Assembly (NCBI RefSeq): GCF_024195285.1
Contig: NZ_JALHBS010000104.1
Coordinates: 1-64,000 of the forward strand
From: Aurantimonas marianensis
GTDB lineage: Bacteria > Pseudomonadota > Alphaproteobacteria > Rhizobiales > Rhizobiaceae
DNA length: 64,000 bases
Direction: 5' to 3'
Made by a program: the position numbers and the translations under genes. The notes below the pieces were generated by a model that did not search any database, was not told the DNA's origin, and saw only the letters and a program-made list of their open reading frames with translations. This document shows positions 32,754 to 41,448 of the stretch, piece after piece; the stretch's first letter is position 1, and every line of letters starts with the position of its first letter.

Positions 32754-33617
32754 TTATTGCGGTCCGACCTCGGCGCCCAGCGTGCGCGGATCGGCGCCGC
32801 ATTCGGCGGCGATCGCCTCGCATAGCCCGGTCATCAAACTGGTGAGCTGACCGTCCGGCTGTCCGATGGACGACGGATCGAGCGTCGCGGGCGAGAGCAG
32901 CCGCAGGCTGTTGGTCAGGAACAGCGTGGCGCCCCGAAGATCGGCAAGGCCGAGCGAGCGTTCGCGGACGGCAAGGCCGAATGCTCCGGCATGGGCCAGC
33001 ACCCAGCGACGGGTGATTCCATCGAGGACGCCGTCGGCGAGCGGTGGGGTCGACAATTCGCCGTCCTTGAGCACGAAGAGGTTGGCGAGCGCCGAGCACG
33101 CGACACGATCCTGGGTATTGAGGAACAGGGCCTCGTCGGCGCCGGCCAGCCGCGCCGCGTGATTGGCGAGGACCGCGTCGAGATAGGCCAGAGATTTCAC
33201 ACGCGCAGTGGGCGAGGTCTCGTTGCGCCGGATCGGGGACACATCCAGGCGGATCGCCGAGAACATCGCGCTCGGCGTCAGCGGCGCGGACGAGCCAAGG
33301 ACAGTCGGACGCGGGTCCGGGGGGAGGGCGATGCCGCGGGGGCCAGGCCCACGGGTGACGGTGAGCCGGATCGAGCCGTTGACCTGTCGTTCCGCCAGCG
33401 CGGAAATGGCGGCTTGCAGATCCTGTCGGGCGACCGGGATTTCCAGATGTCCGGCGGCGGCGGCGAGGCGTTCCAGATGCTCCTCCATACGGAACACCCG
33501 GCCGCCGAGAACCAGCGCGGTGTCGAAGATGCCGTCGGCGAGAAGCAGCCCCCGGTCGTTCGCGGCGATCGCGCCGTCGCACGGGGCAAAGGCGCCGTTA
33601 AGCCAGATGTCGGTCAT
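32754..33617 (-). CDS. pabC: aminodeoxychorismate lyase-like class IV aminotransferase
   Basis: The product has 287 residues and a fold-type IV PLP enzyme layout: NDRGLLLADGIFDT (about 20-33), RLTVTRGPGPRG (about 83-94), the catalytic Lys in RVKSLAYLDAVLANH (about 139-153), and ACSALANLFV (about 175). It overlaps pabA by 20 bases at the end of a pabB-pabA-pabC operon, so conversion of aminodeoxychorismate to p-aminobenzoate is the likely job. By sequence alone a D-amino-acid or branched-chain aminotransferase would be possible; context decides. Confidence 0.85.
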   Translation of the reverse strand: MTDIWLNGAFAPCDGAIAANDRGLLLADGIFDTALVLGGRVFRMEEHLERLAAAAGHLEIPVARQDLQAAISALAERQVNGSIRLTVTRGPGPRGIALPPDPRPTVLGSSAPLTPSAMFSAIRLDVSPIRRNETSPTARVKSLAYLDAVLANHAARLAGADEALFLNTQDRVACSALANLFVLKDGELSTPPLADGVLDGITRRWVLAHAGAFGLAVRERSLGLADLRGATLFLTNSLRLLSPATLDPSSIGQPDGQLTSLMTGLCEAIAAECGADPRTLGAEVGPQ

Positions 33618-34194
33618 GCCAAGCCTCAGCGAGGGTCAGGAAATTCTTGAAGGTCAGCTCGCCTTGTTCGCTCAGGACAGATTCCGGGTGAAACTGGATA
33701 CCGTAGGTCGGGTGCGCACGGTGGGACAATGCCATGATCTCGCCTTCCGCCGAGCGCGCGTCGACGCGCAGGCTCTGCAGCATCGCCGGTGTCTCCTCGA
33801 CGATCAGCGAATGGTAGCGCCCCACCGTGGTCGGGCTCGGCATTGTCTCGAACAAGCCCGACCCGTCGTGGTGGACTTCCGAGGCGCGGCCATGCATCGG
33901 CCTCAGCGCGCGTGTCACGGTGCCGCCGAAGACCTCGCCCAGCACCTGATGACCGAGACAGACGCCGAGGATCGGCAGGCGGCCGCTGAACTCGCGGACC
34001 AGCTCGCGCGAGATTCCCGCTTCGGCCGGCGTGCAGGGGCCGGGGGAAATGATGATTGATCTCGGCGCCAAAGCATCGATGTCGGCCAATGTCAGCGAGT
34101 CGTTGCGCACGACTCGCGTCTGTGCGCCCAGTCGGTCGAGATAGCGGGCGACGTTGAAGACAAAGCTGTCGTAATTGTCGATGACGAGGATCAT
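33598..34194 (-). CDS. pabA: aminodeoxychorismate synthase, glutamine amidotransferase component
   Basis: The product has 198 residues and is a class I amidotransferase. The nucleophile elbow LGVCLGHQ (about 76-83) and the C-terminal FHPES (about 168-172) supply Cys, His and Glu. It gives ammonia to PabB. Its ATG overlaps the pabB stop by four bases and its end overlaps pabC. TrpG has the same motifs, but the pab neighbours point to PabA. Confidence 0.92.
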   Translation of the reverse strand: MILVIDNYDSFVFNVARYLDRLGAQTRVVRNDSLTLADIDALAPRSIIISPGPCTPAEAGISRELVREFSGRLPILGVCLGHQVLGEVFGGTVTRALRPMHGRASEVHHDGSGLFETMPSPTTVGRYHSLIVEETPAMLQSLRVDARSAEGEIMALSHRAHPTYGIQFHPESVLSEQGELTFKNFLTLAEAWHDRHLA

Positions 34195-35573
34195 CCGGCA
34201 TCGTCCTCGAACGCCGCAAGGACGCGGGTCGCCTTGGTGAAAGTCTCCTCGTATTCGGCGGCCGGGTCGGACAGGACGGTGATGCCGCCGCCGGCGGCGA
34301 GGCGCGCCTTGCCGTGGGCGAAGCTGACGGTGCGGATGGCGATGTTGAGATCCATGGCGCCATCGAAGCCGAGATAGCCGATGGCGCCGCAATAGGGGCC
34401 TCGCGCGGTCTTTTCGATTTCGGTGATGATGTCCATCGCACGGATTTTCGGTGCCCCGGTGATCGAACCGCCCGGAAAGGTCGCGGCGAGGAGATCGCCT
34501 GCCGTCACGCCGTCGCGCAGGCGACCGGTGACGACCGAGACGAGGTGATGCACCGAGGCATAGCTTTCCAGGCCGCACAGAACCGGCACTTCGACGCTAT
34601 CCGCCTCGCAGACCCGCGATAGATCGTTGCGCAGGAGGTCGACGATCATCACGTTCTCTGCCCGGTCCTTTTCAGAGGCGAGAAGCGCCGCGGCCAGTGC
34701 CCGATCCGCGGCCCGATCGGCCGAGCGTTTCGCGGTCCCCTTGATCGGGCGGGTTTCCACTTCGCGTCCCTCGATCTTGAGGAAGCGTTCCGGCGACGAC
34801 GAGGCGATGGCGAAACCAGGATAGTCGAGGAACGCACCGAAGGGGGCGGCATTGGTTCGTCGCAGCTTGAGATAGAGCTGGAAGGGATCGAAGCCGTCCG
34901 GGAGGCGGGCCTCGAAGGTCTGGGCGATATTGGCCTGGTAGATGTCGCCGGCCAGAATGTAGTCGCGCACCCGCTCGATCGCCGCGCGATAGTCGGCCGC
35001 GAAGAAATTCGAGCGCCAGTCGAGAGCGGGTGCCGGCGAAACGGAAGCTGCGGGGCCCGGCGCCTCCAGAGCCGTCTTGAACGCCGCGATGCGCGTATGT
35101 GCGTAACGCTCGCGCTTCGCTTCGTCGGCGGGATGGCCGGATGCAATCAGGAAGGCGCGCTCGTCGACGAGATCGACGGCAAGCACCGTATCGTAGAGAT
35201 TGAACCGGACGCTCGGCATGTCCGGATCGAGATCCGGCGGGAGGGCGAGCCGTTCCAGATGATGGGCGAAATCATAACCGACATAGCCAATGGCGCCGCC
35301 CTGGAACGGCGGCAGCCCGGCGATCGTGTGGGTGCGATACCGCCGCAGGACCGTGTCCAGCGCGGCGAGAGGCAGGCCGTCGAGGCGGCGTCCGTCCAGC
35401 ATCGCGCCGCCCGCATCGACGGTGAAGCGAGCGAAAGGCGAGGCGGCGACATAGGCGTAGCGCCCCAGCGTCACGTGACGCATGGCGCTGTCGAGAAAGG
35501 CGAGGCCGCCCAGCGGCCTCAGGCGGGCCGCCGCCACATCCGGCGCCAGGGGATCGATCTCTTCGTAGACCAT
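34191..35573 (-). CDS. pabB: aminodeoxychorismate synthase component I
   Basis: The product has 460 residues of the chorismate-utilising superfamily. SPERFLKIEGREVETRPIKGT (split: SPERFLKIEG, then ETRPIKGT near residue 260) contains the P-I-K-G-T signature Lys that distinguishes PabB from anthranilate synthase (PIAGT). FPGGSITGAPKIRAMDII (about 374-391) and GPYCGAIGYLGFDG complete the active site. It aminates chorismate with ammonia from PabA. ATG 35573 was chosen over an upstream start giving 32 extra non-conserved residues. It is first in the pab operon. Confidence 0.94.
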   Translation of the reverse strand: MVYEEIDPLAPDVAAARLRPLGGLAFLDSAMRHVTLGRYAYVAASPFARFTVDAGGAMLDGRRLDGLPLAALDTVLRRYRTHTIAGLPPFQGGAIGYVGYDFAHHLERLALPPDLDPDMPSVRFNLYDTVLAVDLVDERAFLIASGHPADEAKRERYAHTRIAAFKTALEAPGPAASVSPAPALDWRSNFFAADYRAAIERVRDYILAGDIYQANIAQTFEARLPDGFDPFQLYLKLRRTNAAPFGAFLDYPGFAIASSSPERFLKIEGREVETRPIKGTAKRSADRAADRALAAALLASEKDRAENVMIVDLLRNDLSRVCEADSVEVPVLCGLESYASVHHLVSVVTGRLRDGVTAGDLLAATFPGGSITGAPKIRAMDIITEIEKTARGPYCGAIGYLGFDGAMDLNIAIRTVSFAHGKARLAAGGGITVLSDPAAEYEETFTKATRVLAAFEDDAG

Positions 35574-35781
35574 GGCGGGCAATTGCCCAGAACCGCGCGC
35601 GCGCGTCAAACCGCATCGGCGCCCCCCTGGCGAAGGGACGCGATTCTCCCGAATATCCTGCGACGTCACCGTGCGGACCCGATGCCGAAGGCCCGCTCCA
35701 GCACGTCTGATTGATAAGGCCTTGGTGCGGAGAGCGTTCGCCCCAGATAACGGACAGGATCAAAATTTGATGGAGCCCGCG

Positions 35782-36075
35782 ATGCGAGCCGCGATCGTCT
35801 GCCTGGGTCTTCTTGCCGGCTTGGCCGGCTGCAACGCCGGTACGCCCTATCCCAATCCATCCCCGATTGCCGGCGCGCGCGTCTCGGCGAATCCGAATGC
35901 AAGGGGAACGGAGGCCTTCTGCCAGCAATATGGGCGTCAGACGGCGGCCAACAGCTACGAAAACCGGATCGATCGGGGCGAGGATAGCATCGGCGTTAGT
36001 CTTCTCCAAAGGCAGCGGGCGCGAGAAGACGGCGCCGCCGCCTATCGGCGTTGCCTCTCCGGTCGGCTCAATTAG
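35782..36075 (+). CDS. small lipoprotein
   Basis: The product has 97 residues. A lipoprotein signal (MRAAIVCLGLLAGLAGC) has a clear L-A-G-C lipobox, with Cys 17 the lipidation site. The mature part is Pro/Ala-rich and then helical and charged. ATG 35782 has GGAG six bases upstream; ATG 35770 with AGGA is an alternative. The function is unknown. It lies upstream of rsfS on the same strand. Confidence 0.75.
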   Translation: MRAAIVCLGLLAGLAGCNAGTPYPNPSPIAGARVSANPNARGTEAFCQQYGRQTAANSYENRIDRGEDSIGVSLLQRQRAREDGAAAYRRCLSGRLN

Positions 36076-36284
36076 CAAATTTGCGACGAAAACGTCCGCT
36101 GCCTGGTCTCATTGCGATCATCGTCCAGGCGATGTGGATGGACGTCGTCAGATATCGTTCGGGGGTTCGGGCGACGGCTTCGGCTTGTCCTGGAACGCGT
36201 CTTTGGGCGGGGACGGATTGTAAAATTGCTTGCAACAACTTTACCGCTTTCGGAAAAGCTCGCGGTCGGGAACGTCCCTACGTC

Positions 36285-36788
36285 TTGAAACTGCCACCAA
36301 AGACTGCCTACATCCTTTTTATCGGAGTTATTTCAGCTTCGAAGCTACGCCCGTGGAAAGGGAAAACGACACTGAGACCTGCGGCTGAAGCGAAGGACGT
36401 CTTCGAGACCTCTCCTTCTGACGCGCCCGCCACCGATCTTTCGGTCGGCCGGACTGCAATCGATCTCGTGATTTCGAGCCTGGAAGACTCGAAGGGCGAG
36501 GACATCGTTTCCATCGACATGAAGGGCAAATCGGCACTGGCCGATCACATGGTGATCGTCTCTGGACGATCGCATCGCCATGTGACGGCGGTTGCCGACC
36601 ATCTGCTTCGCGATCTCAAGTCTCACGGCTTCGGGATGGCAAAGGTGGAAGGCCTTCAGAACGGCGACTGGGTGCTGATCGATACGGGCGACATCATCGT
36701 TCATATCTTCCGCCCGGAGGTCCGCAGCTTCTACAATATCGAGAAGATGTGGTCCGTCGGAGACGCCGGAGACGCGACGGTCCATTGA
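36285..36788 (+). CDS. rsfS: ribosomal silencing factor RsfS
   Basis: The conserved domain begins near base 36435 (TAIDLVISSLEDSKGEDIVSID) and continues through FMVIVSG-like DHMVIVSGRSHRH and GDWVLIDTGDIIVHIF to YNIEKMW. It binds ribosomal protein uL14 and blocks subunit joining in starvation. The start is unclear: no ATG or GTG lies in frame close to the domain. TTG 36285 is used here; CTG 36372 with AAGGGA eight bases upstream gives a more typical length. RlmH follows after 51 bases, the usual order; nadD, normally upstream, is not here. Confidence 0.88.
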   Translation: MKLPPKTAYILFIGVISASKLRPWKGKTTLRPAAEAKDVFETSPSDAPATDLSVGRTAIDLVISSLEDSKGEDIVSIDMKGKSALADHMVIVSGRSHRHVTAVADHLLRDLKSHGFGMAKVEGLQNGDWVLIDTGDIIVHIFRPEVRSFYNIEKMWSVGDAGDATVH

Positions 36789-36839
36789 TCGGCGCGTCAT
36801 TGCTGGAGTGAGGCTTCGGCCGGGGAAGGGGCTCGGCCG

Positions 36840-37322
36840 ATGCGAGTGACGATTGCGGCGATCGGGCGGATGAAAGCCGGCCCGGAACGGGTTCTTGCTG
36901 ACCGCTATCTGGACCGGCTGAAGAAAACCGGCGCGCCGCTCGGGCTGGATTACCAGGGGCTCTCCGAATATCCCGAATCGCGGCTCGGCACCGCGCCCGA
37001 GCGCAAGCGCGAGGAAGCCGAACGGCTGCGGTCCTCGCTCGCGGAGGGCTCGGTTCACCTGATTCTGGACGAGCGGGGCAAGACGCTCTCGTCGGAGGAA
37101 CTCGCCGCCGCGATTGCTGCGTTCCGCGACGACGGCCGCCGCGATCTCGCATTGCTCATCGGCGGCCCGGACGGGCACGACGAGACCCTGCGGTCCGGCG
37201 CAAACCTCGTCCTTTCTCTTGGGCGAATGACATATCCTCATCAAATCGCACGGATTCTGGTTGCCGAACAGCTGTATCGCGCGGCGACGATCCTCGCCGG
37301 GCATCCCTATCATCGCGCCTGA
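36840..37322 (+). CDS. rlmH: 23S rRNA (pseudouridine1915-N3)-methyltransferase
   Basis: The product has 160 residues and is a SPOUT-fold enzyme acting on assembled 70S ribosomes. It starts MRVTIAAIGRMKAGPE, has the SAM-binding knot LLIGGPDGHDE (about 104-114), LSLGRMTYPHQIAR (about 127-140) and the C-terminal EQLYRAATILAGHPYHR. It follows rsfS directly in the order common to alphaproteobacteria. Confidence 0.95.
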   Translation: MRVTIAAIGRMKAGPERVLADRYLDRLKKTGAPLGLDYQGLSEYPESRLGTAPERKREEAERLRSSLAEGSVHLILDERGKTLSSEELAAAIAAFRDDGRRDLALLIGGPDGHDETLRSGANLVLSLGRMTYPHQIARILVAEQLYRAATILAGHPYHRA

Positions 37323-37343
37323 AGGACGGGCGCCTTCCCGACT

Positions 37344-38264
37344 TCAGGCGTAGGCGCGCGTGCGTGGCACCAGGCGCAGATGCCCGCCGGTCTTGCCCCC
37401 GGGCAGGGCGGCGATCCGGTCGGCCGCGGCAAGCAGCTTTTCCAGGTCGAGGCCGGTGTCGATGCCGCCTTGCTGGAAGGCAAAATACAGATCCTCGGTG
37501 GCGGTGTTGCCGGTGGCGCCCGGCGCGAACGGACAGCCCCCGAGACCAGCCGCCGCGCCTTCCATGACGCGGACGCCGGCCTGATAGGCAAACAGCGCGT
37601 TGGCGACTCCCATGCCGAAGGTGTCGTGTCCGTGGAATGCCCAGCCGGTGCCGTCCGGCGCATCGGCCATGACCGTCTCGAACCGCGTCTTCACAGTCAC
37701 CGGGTCGGCCCGCCCCGTCGTGTCGCACAGGGCGAATTCGGCATCCGGCGCGATCGCGATCGCCTTGGCGAAGGCACGACGCACCTCCTCGAGCGGCACG
37801 GTGCCCGTGAACGGGCAGTCGAAGGACGTCGCCAGATCGACACGCAAACGGAAGTTCGCATCGCCCGCCATGGTATCGACGACGGCGCGCAATTGCTGGA
37901 GCGACTGCTCGACGCTTCGGCGGACATTGTTCTGGTTGTGGGCCTCGGAGACCGAGAATACGAAGACCAGCTCGCTGTAGCGGTTCTTCAGCGCCAGTTC
38001 CGCGCCCCTGGCGTTGGGCACCAGAACCGACAGGCGAACGCCGTCCCGGCCTTGGAAATGCGCGGCGATATCGGCCATGTCCGCCATTTGTGGGATCGCC
38101 TTCGGGCTGACGAAGGAGCCGAGTTCCATACGTTTCACACCGGCGGAGAGCAGAGCCTCGATGATCGCGATCTTCTCTTCGGTCGGCAGCGGCTTGTCGA
38201 TCGACTGGAATCCGTCGCGTGGGGCGCCCTCGACGATCTCGACTGATTCCGAATTGCCGGTCAT
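37344..38264 (-). CDS. hydroxymethylglutaryl-CoA lyase-like enzyme
   Basis: The product has 306 residues and a DRE-TIM metallolyase barrel. EIVEGAPRDGFQS (about 9-21) carries the R-D pair, FHGHDTFGMGVANAL (about 211-225) the metal-binding His, and AGLGGCPFAPGATGN (about 241-255) the catalytic Cys. Members split HMG-CoA or similar beta-hydroxyacyl-CoAs (citramalyl-, HMG-) into acetyl-CoA and a keto acid. It is the last gene of an operon with a CaiB CoA-transferase and a TRAP transporter, so the substrate is probably an imported hydroxyacid activated by CaiB; HMG itself is only one option. Confidence 0.86.
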   Translation of the reverse strand: MTGNSESVEIVEGAPRDGFQSIDKPLPTEEKIAIIEALLSAGVKRMELGSFVSPKAIPQMADMADIAAHFQGRDGVRLSVLVPNARGAELALKNRYSELVFVFSVSEAHNQNNVRRSVEQSLQQLRAVVDTMAGDANFRLRVDLATSFDCPFTGTVPLEEVRRAFAKAIAIAPDAEFALCDTTGRADPVTVKTRFETVMADAPDGTGWAFHGHDTFGMGVANALFAYQAGVRVMEGAAAGLGGCPFAPGATGNTATEDLYFAFQQGGIDTGLDLEKLLAAADRIAALPGGKTGGHLRLVPRTRAYA

Positions 38265-38428
38265 GCCGATCTCCTTTCGTCCGTGCGGGAAGACCGCGCC
38301 TTCACCCGGTTGATCATGCCGCCCGAAGAGGAAACGGCGGTCGCGGCGGCGGATGGGGCACCCGCCAGCGTTAACTGCCCGACGACGGGACGGTTGGCGA
38401 TGAGCTTGCGAGCGAGACTGTCAGACAT
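38261..38428 (-). CDS. possible 55-aa ORF tiled between dctQ and the lyase gene
   Basis: Its ATG (38428) overlaps the dctQ stop and its TGA overlaps the lyase start (ATGA). The product begins MSDSLARKLIANRPVVGQL and ends in a basic Arg/Ser tail, with no known domain. Perfect tiling at both ends is hard to get by chance but does not prove translation; it may only couple the two genes. Confidence 0.4.
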   Translation of the reverse strand: MSDSLARKLIANRPVVGQLTLAGAPSAAATAVSSSGGMINRVKARSSRTDERRSA

Positions 38429-38930
38429 GCGGCATCGTCTCCGAGGATGTCGCCGCGGGGCCGCGTACGATATTGATCAGGAATAGCAATCCAAGCGTTC
38501 CGAAGCCGATCGGCAGCATGGCGTAGGCAAGCCACATCGGCGTGCCGAACGCGCTCGACACGCGCTCCCCATAGGCCCAGGCGTCATGCGCCATGAGGCC
38601 ACCGCGCCAGGTGATGATGGCGCAGAACACCGCGCCGACGATGCCGACGACGATGGTAACCACCCGCTTCCCGCCGGGTCTGAGACTGTCGGCGAGAAGC
38701 GTGATCCCGATATGCTCGCCGCGCCGCTGAACTTCCGCCGCCGTCATCACCGCGAGATAGACGACGAGGAACGAGTTGATTTCCAGGCTCCACGAGGTCG
38801 GTGCCGCGAACAGATAGCGCATCGTGGCGTCGTAGGTGATCGTCAGGGCCATGAAGGCGAGGACCCCTTGGCCGACGATCTCGAGGAGCCGGGCAAAAGC
38901 CTCGAACAGTTTCAACGGAACGGCGAGCAT
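38421..38930 (-). CDS. TRAP transporter small permease (DctQ)
   Basis: The product has 169 residues and four membrane helices, the standard DctQ topology. SWSLEINSFLVVYLAVMTAAEVQRRGEHIGI (shown in part: EINSFLVVYLAVM, then RRGEHIGIT) matches the family helix-2 motif. It lies 12 bases after dctP and overlaps a small downstream ORF. Gene order caiB, dctM, dctP, dctQ, lyase is unusual, since dctP is normally first. Confidence 0.88.
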   Translation of the reverse strand: MLAVPLKLFEAFARLLEIVGQGVLAFMALTITYDATMRYLFAAPTSWSLEINSFLVVYLAVMTAAEVQRRGEHIGITLLADSLRPGGKRVVTIVVGIVGAVFCAIITWRGGLMAHDAWAYGERVSSAFGTPMWLAYAMLPIGFGTLGLLFLINIVRGPAATSSETMPHV

Positions 38931-38942
38931 GGTTTCGCTCCT

Positions 38943-39983
38943 CTAAGCGTCTTTGCCCATCGCGAGGTCGATCGCTTTCTTGCCGACTTCCTCGCCGACT
39001 TCCCCGATCCAGGCCTCGCGAACGTTCTGGCTGACCTCGCCGAAACGCTCCAGCTCCGCCTCGGTGGGCTCGATGACCTCCAGACCCGCCTCACGGAAGG
39101 CCGGCCAGTATTTGGCGTCGAAATAGTCCTGGTTGGCAACCCGCGCGCTGTTCTCATCGAACCATTCGACCCCGGCCATCATCGCGTTGCGGACCTCCTC
39201 GCTCAACGCTTCCCAGCGATCGGTCTGGACGAAAATGCCGATGCCGAAGGCGGTGACCGGCAGCTTGTAGACCTGGGCTGTCTGCTCCTGGATCTTGCGG
39301 CCGTTGATGGTCGAGATGTTGGCGACCGCCGCGTCGACCGTGCCGCGCTGCATGGCCAGATAGAGCTCGGAGGAGGGGATCCGGACGGCGGCGCCGCCGA
39401 AATCCTCGATCGCCTTGGTCGCCTCGAAGGAGACGACGCGCAGCTTCTTGCCGTCGATGTCCTCCAGGCTGCGGATCGGCGACTCCTTGGTGCTCCAGAT
39501 ATATTCCGGCTCCATGACGCCGCCGCCGAGGCTGAGCACCGTCAGGTCGTTCTTCTTCAGCTCGTCTTCGACGAGTTGGAACAGCGGCGAGCCGCGCTTG
39601 AGGCGGTCGGGATTCTCGTAGAGTTCGCCAACCACGCCCGGCAGCCCGGTGATGCCGAGGATCGGCAGCGACCGGGTGATGTAGGAGGTGGTGTGGAACA
39701 TGAAGTCGATGGTTCCCGAGCGCAGCGCCGGGAGCTGTTCGTCCGCCGAGAGCAAGCGGCCGGAATCGTAGAACTCGATGGTGGCGACGTCGCCGTGCTT
39801 TTCGTTGACGAGGTCGACGAAGCCCTGGCTGCCATAGGCCAGGTCCTCGTAAGAGGGCGGCAGGTAGGTGACGCCGGTGAGTTTCTGCGCTTCGGCGTAG
39901 GCAGTGCGCGGGTAAAGGCCGAGGGTCGAGCCGAGCGCCAGCGCGCCGGTAGCGGTCATGAAGCCACGTCTGTTGATGGTCAT
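38943..39983 (-). CDS. TRAP transporter substrate-binding protein (DctP family)
   Basis: The product has 346 residues. A Tat-type signal (N-RRGF near residue 4, hydrophobic stretch, about 1-30) points to export after folding. The mature part has the DctP layout, including a conserved Arg-containing RVVSFEATKAIEDFGG-like segment near 175. It captures the imported acid in the periplasm. ATG 39983 follows AAGGAGGAAAACCAA. A long minus-strand frame continues upstream past this start, but that part only shadows dctM. Confidence 0.9.
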   Translation of the reverse strand: MTINRRGFMTATGALALGSTLGLYPRTAYAEAQKLTGVTYLPPSYEDLAYGSQGFVDLVNEKHGDVATIEFYDSGRLLSADEQLPALRSGTIDFMFHTTSYITRSLPILGITGLPGVVGELYENPDRLKRGSPLFQLVEDELKKNDLTVLSLGGGVMEPEYIWSTKESPIRSLEDIDGKKLRVVSFEATKAIEDFGGAAVRIPSSELYLAMQRGTVDAAVANISTINGRKIQEQTAQVYKLPVTAFGIGIFVQTDRWEALSEEVRNAMMAGVEWFDENSARVANQDYFDAKYWPAFREAGLEVIEPTEAELERFGEVSQNVREAWIGEVGEEVGKKAIDLAMGKDA

Positions 39984-40000
39984 TTGGTTTTCCTCCTTGT

Positions 40001-41299
40001 TCATCTCATCAGGTTCGGCAGCCAGAGGCTGATCGAAGGGAACAGTACGAAGATGACGAGCATCACGAACTGTACCGCGACGAAGGGCATGACACTGCGG
40101 ACGATCTCCTCGATGCGCAGCATCGGGGCGACCGCCTTCAGCGTGTAGAGGTTGAGGCCGACCGGCGGTGTGATCACCGCGATTTCGAGATTCATCACCA
40201 GGATGATCCCGAACCACAGCGGGTCGTAGCCGAGCGTCGTAATCAGCGGCAGCAGGATCGGCGTGGTGACGACGATGAGCGACACCGCGTCGACCAGCAT
40301 GCCGAGACCGACGAGCACCAGCATGATCAGGATGAGAATGACCTCGGGCGGCAGCTCGGTGCCGACCAGCAGGCCGGTGATCGCGTCGGGGACGCGGACC
40401 AGGTTGAGGTAGTCGCCGAAGATCCGCGCACAGCCCATGATCAGGAGGATGGCGCCGGAAATCCGCGCGCTCGAGCCGAGCACCCGCATCGTGCCCTTGA
40501 CGCCGACCGAGCGGAAGATGAAGGCGGCGATGACGAAGGCCCCGATGGCGCCGAAGGCGGCCGCCTCGCTCGGCGTGGCGATGCCGGAATAGATCGTGCC
40601 GAGCACGATCGCGATCAGCAGCACCGCATGCCAGATCCCGCCAATCGCCCGGAGCCGGTCGCCCCAGCTGTAATGGACGTATTCTCCTTGCGGGGCTTCC
40701 GCCGGATTGAGCAGCACGCGGAAATACAGATAGACCGAGATCGCCAAGGCGAGGGCGACTCCCGGCACGATGCCGCCGATGAACAGGTCCGCGACCGAAA
40801 CGCTCGAGACCGCGCCGTAGATGATCAGCGGCACGCTCGGCGGTATCAGCATGGCGAGCGCGCCGGAACTGACGACGCTGCCGGCGGCGATCGAGCGACT
40901 GTAGCCCCGCTCCAGCATCTGCGGAATCGCGATCGAGCCGACCGCGGCGACGCCGGCGATCGAGACGCCGCTGACAGCGCCGAACACGGCCGAAGCGCCC
41001 ACGGTTGCGATGGCAAGCCCGCCGCGCAGCCATTGCAGCCACACCACCGCCGCGTGGAAAAGGTTCTTGCCGACCGGCGTCGCCGCCAGGAAGTTGCCCA
41101 TCAGCACGAACAGCGGCAATGCCAGCAGTTCGAAGCTGTTCAACTGGCCGAACAGCGATGTCGGGCCGAAGAAGAACGCCATCGAGCCACGCGTCATGTA
41201 GAGTCCGGTCAGGCCGGCCGCGCCCAGCGCCAGGAAGATCGGCGCACCGATGGCGATGAGCGCCAGCAGGATGACGACGACGATGATGGGCTCGATCAT
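40001..41299 (-). CDS. TRAP transporter large permease (DctM)
   Basis: The product has 432 residues and about 11-12 membrane helices. LALPLFVLMGNFLA (about 58-71), GALAMLIPPSVPLIIYG (about 145-161), and IVMNLEIAVITPPVGLNLY-like EIAVITPPVGLN (about 372-383) are DctM motifs. It is the sodium-coupled translocation subunit. A 32-codon ORF with a strong Shine-Dalgarno ends on its start codon (ATGA), so translation may be coupled. Confidence 0.92.
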   Translation of the reverse strand: MIEPIIVVVILLALIAIGAPIFLALGAAGLTGLYMTRGSMAFFFGPTSLFGQLNSFELLALPLFVLMGNFLAATPVGKNLFHAAVVWLQWLRGGLAIATVGASAVFGAVSGVSIAGVAAVGSIAIPQMLERGYSRSIAAGSVVSSGALAMLIPPSVPLIIYGAVSSVSVADLFIGGIVPGVALALAISVYLYFRVLLNPAEAPQGEYVHYSWGDRLRAIGGIWHAVLLIAIVLGTIYSGIATPSEAAAFGAIGAFVIAAFIFRSVGVKGTMRVLGSSARISGAILLIMGCARIFGDYLNLVRVPDAITGLLVGTELPPEVILILIMLVLVGLGMLVDAVSLIVVTTPILLPLITTLGYDPLWFGIILVMNLEIAVITPPVGLNLYTLKAVAPMLRIEEIVRSVMPFVAVQFVMLVIFVLFPSISLWLPNLMR

Positions 41300-41394
41300 C
41301 GCCGGGCATCCCCGTCATGCTTTGCGTGCCCCACGCCGCCCGTGGTCGTGGTCTTCGTCCCGTTACGGCGGCGCCTGCCTGTCGTTCCTGCCAC
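41296..41394 (-). CDS. possible 32-aa leader ORF coupled to dctM
   Basis: GTG 41394 lies six bases after a GGAGG Shine-Dalgarno (41401-41405, minus strand). The frame runs 32 codons (basic, Arg/Thr/Gly-rich) and its TGA overlaps the dctM ATG. dctM itself has only a weak ribosome-binding site, so this leader may deliver ribosomes to it. No domain is recognised. Confidence 0.4.
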   Translation of the reverse strand: MAGTTGRRRRNGTKTTTTGGVGHAKHDGDARR

Positions 41395-41448
41395 TTGCGT
41401 CCTCCCTGGGATGGTTTCGCCTCGGCGTTCCGCGTTTGCGTTTAAGGC

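Noticed and set aside
38943-41318. 791-codon minus-strand frame that could be read as one large protein
   Set aside because: Only the last 346 codons (dctP) have a signal peptide, Shine-Dalgarno and family motifs; the rest overlaps dctM in another frame.
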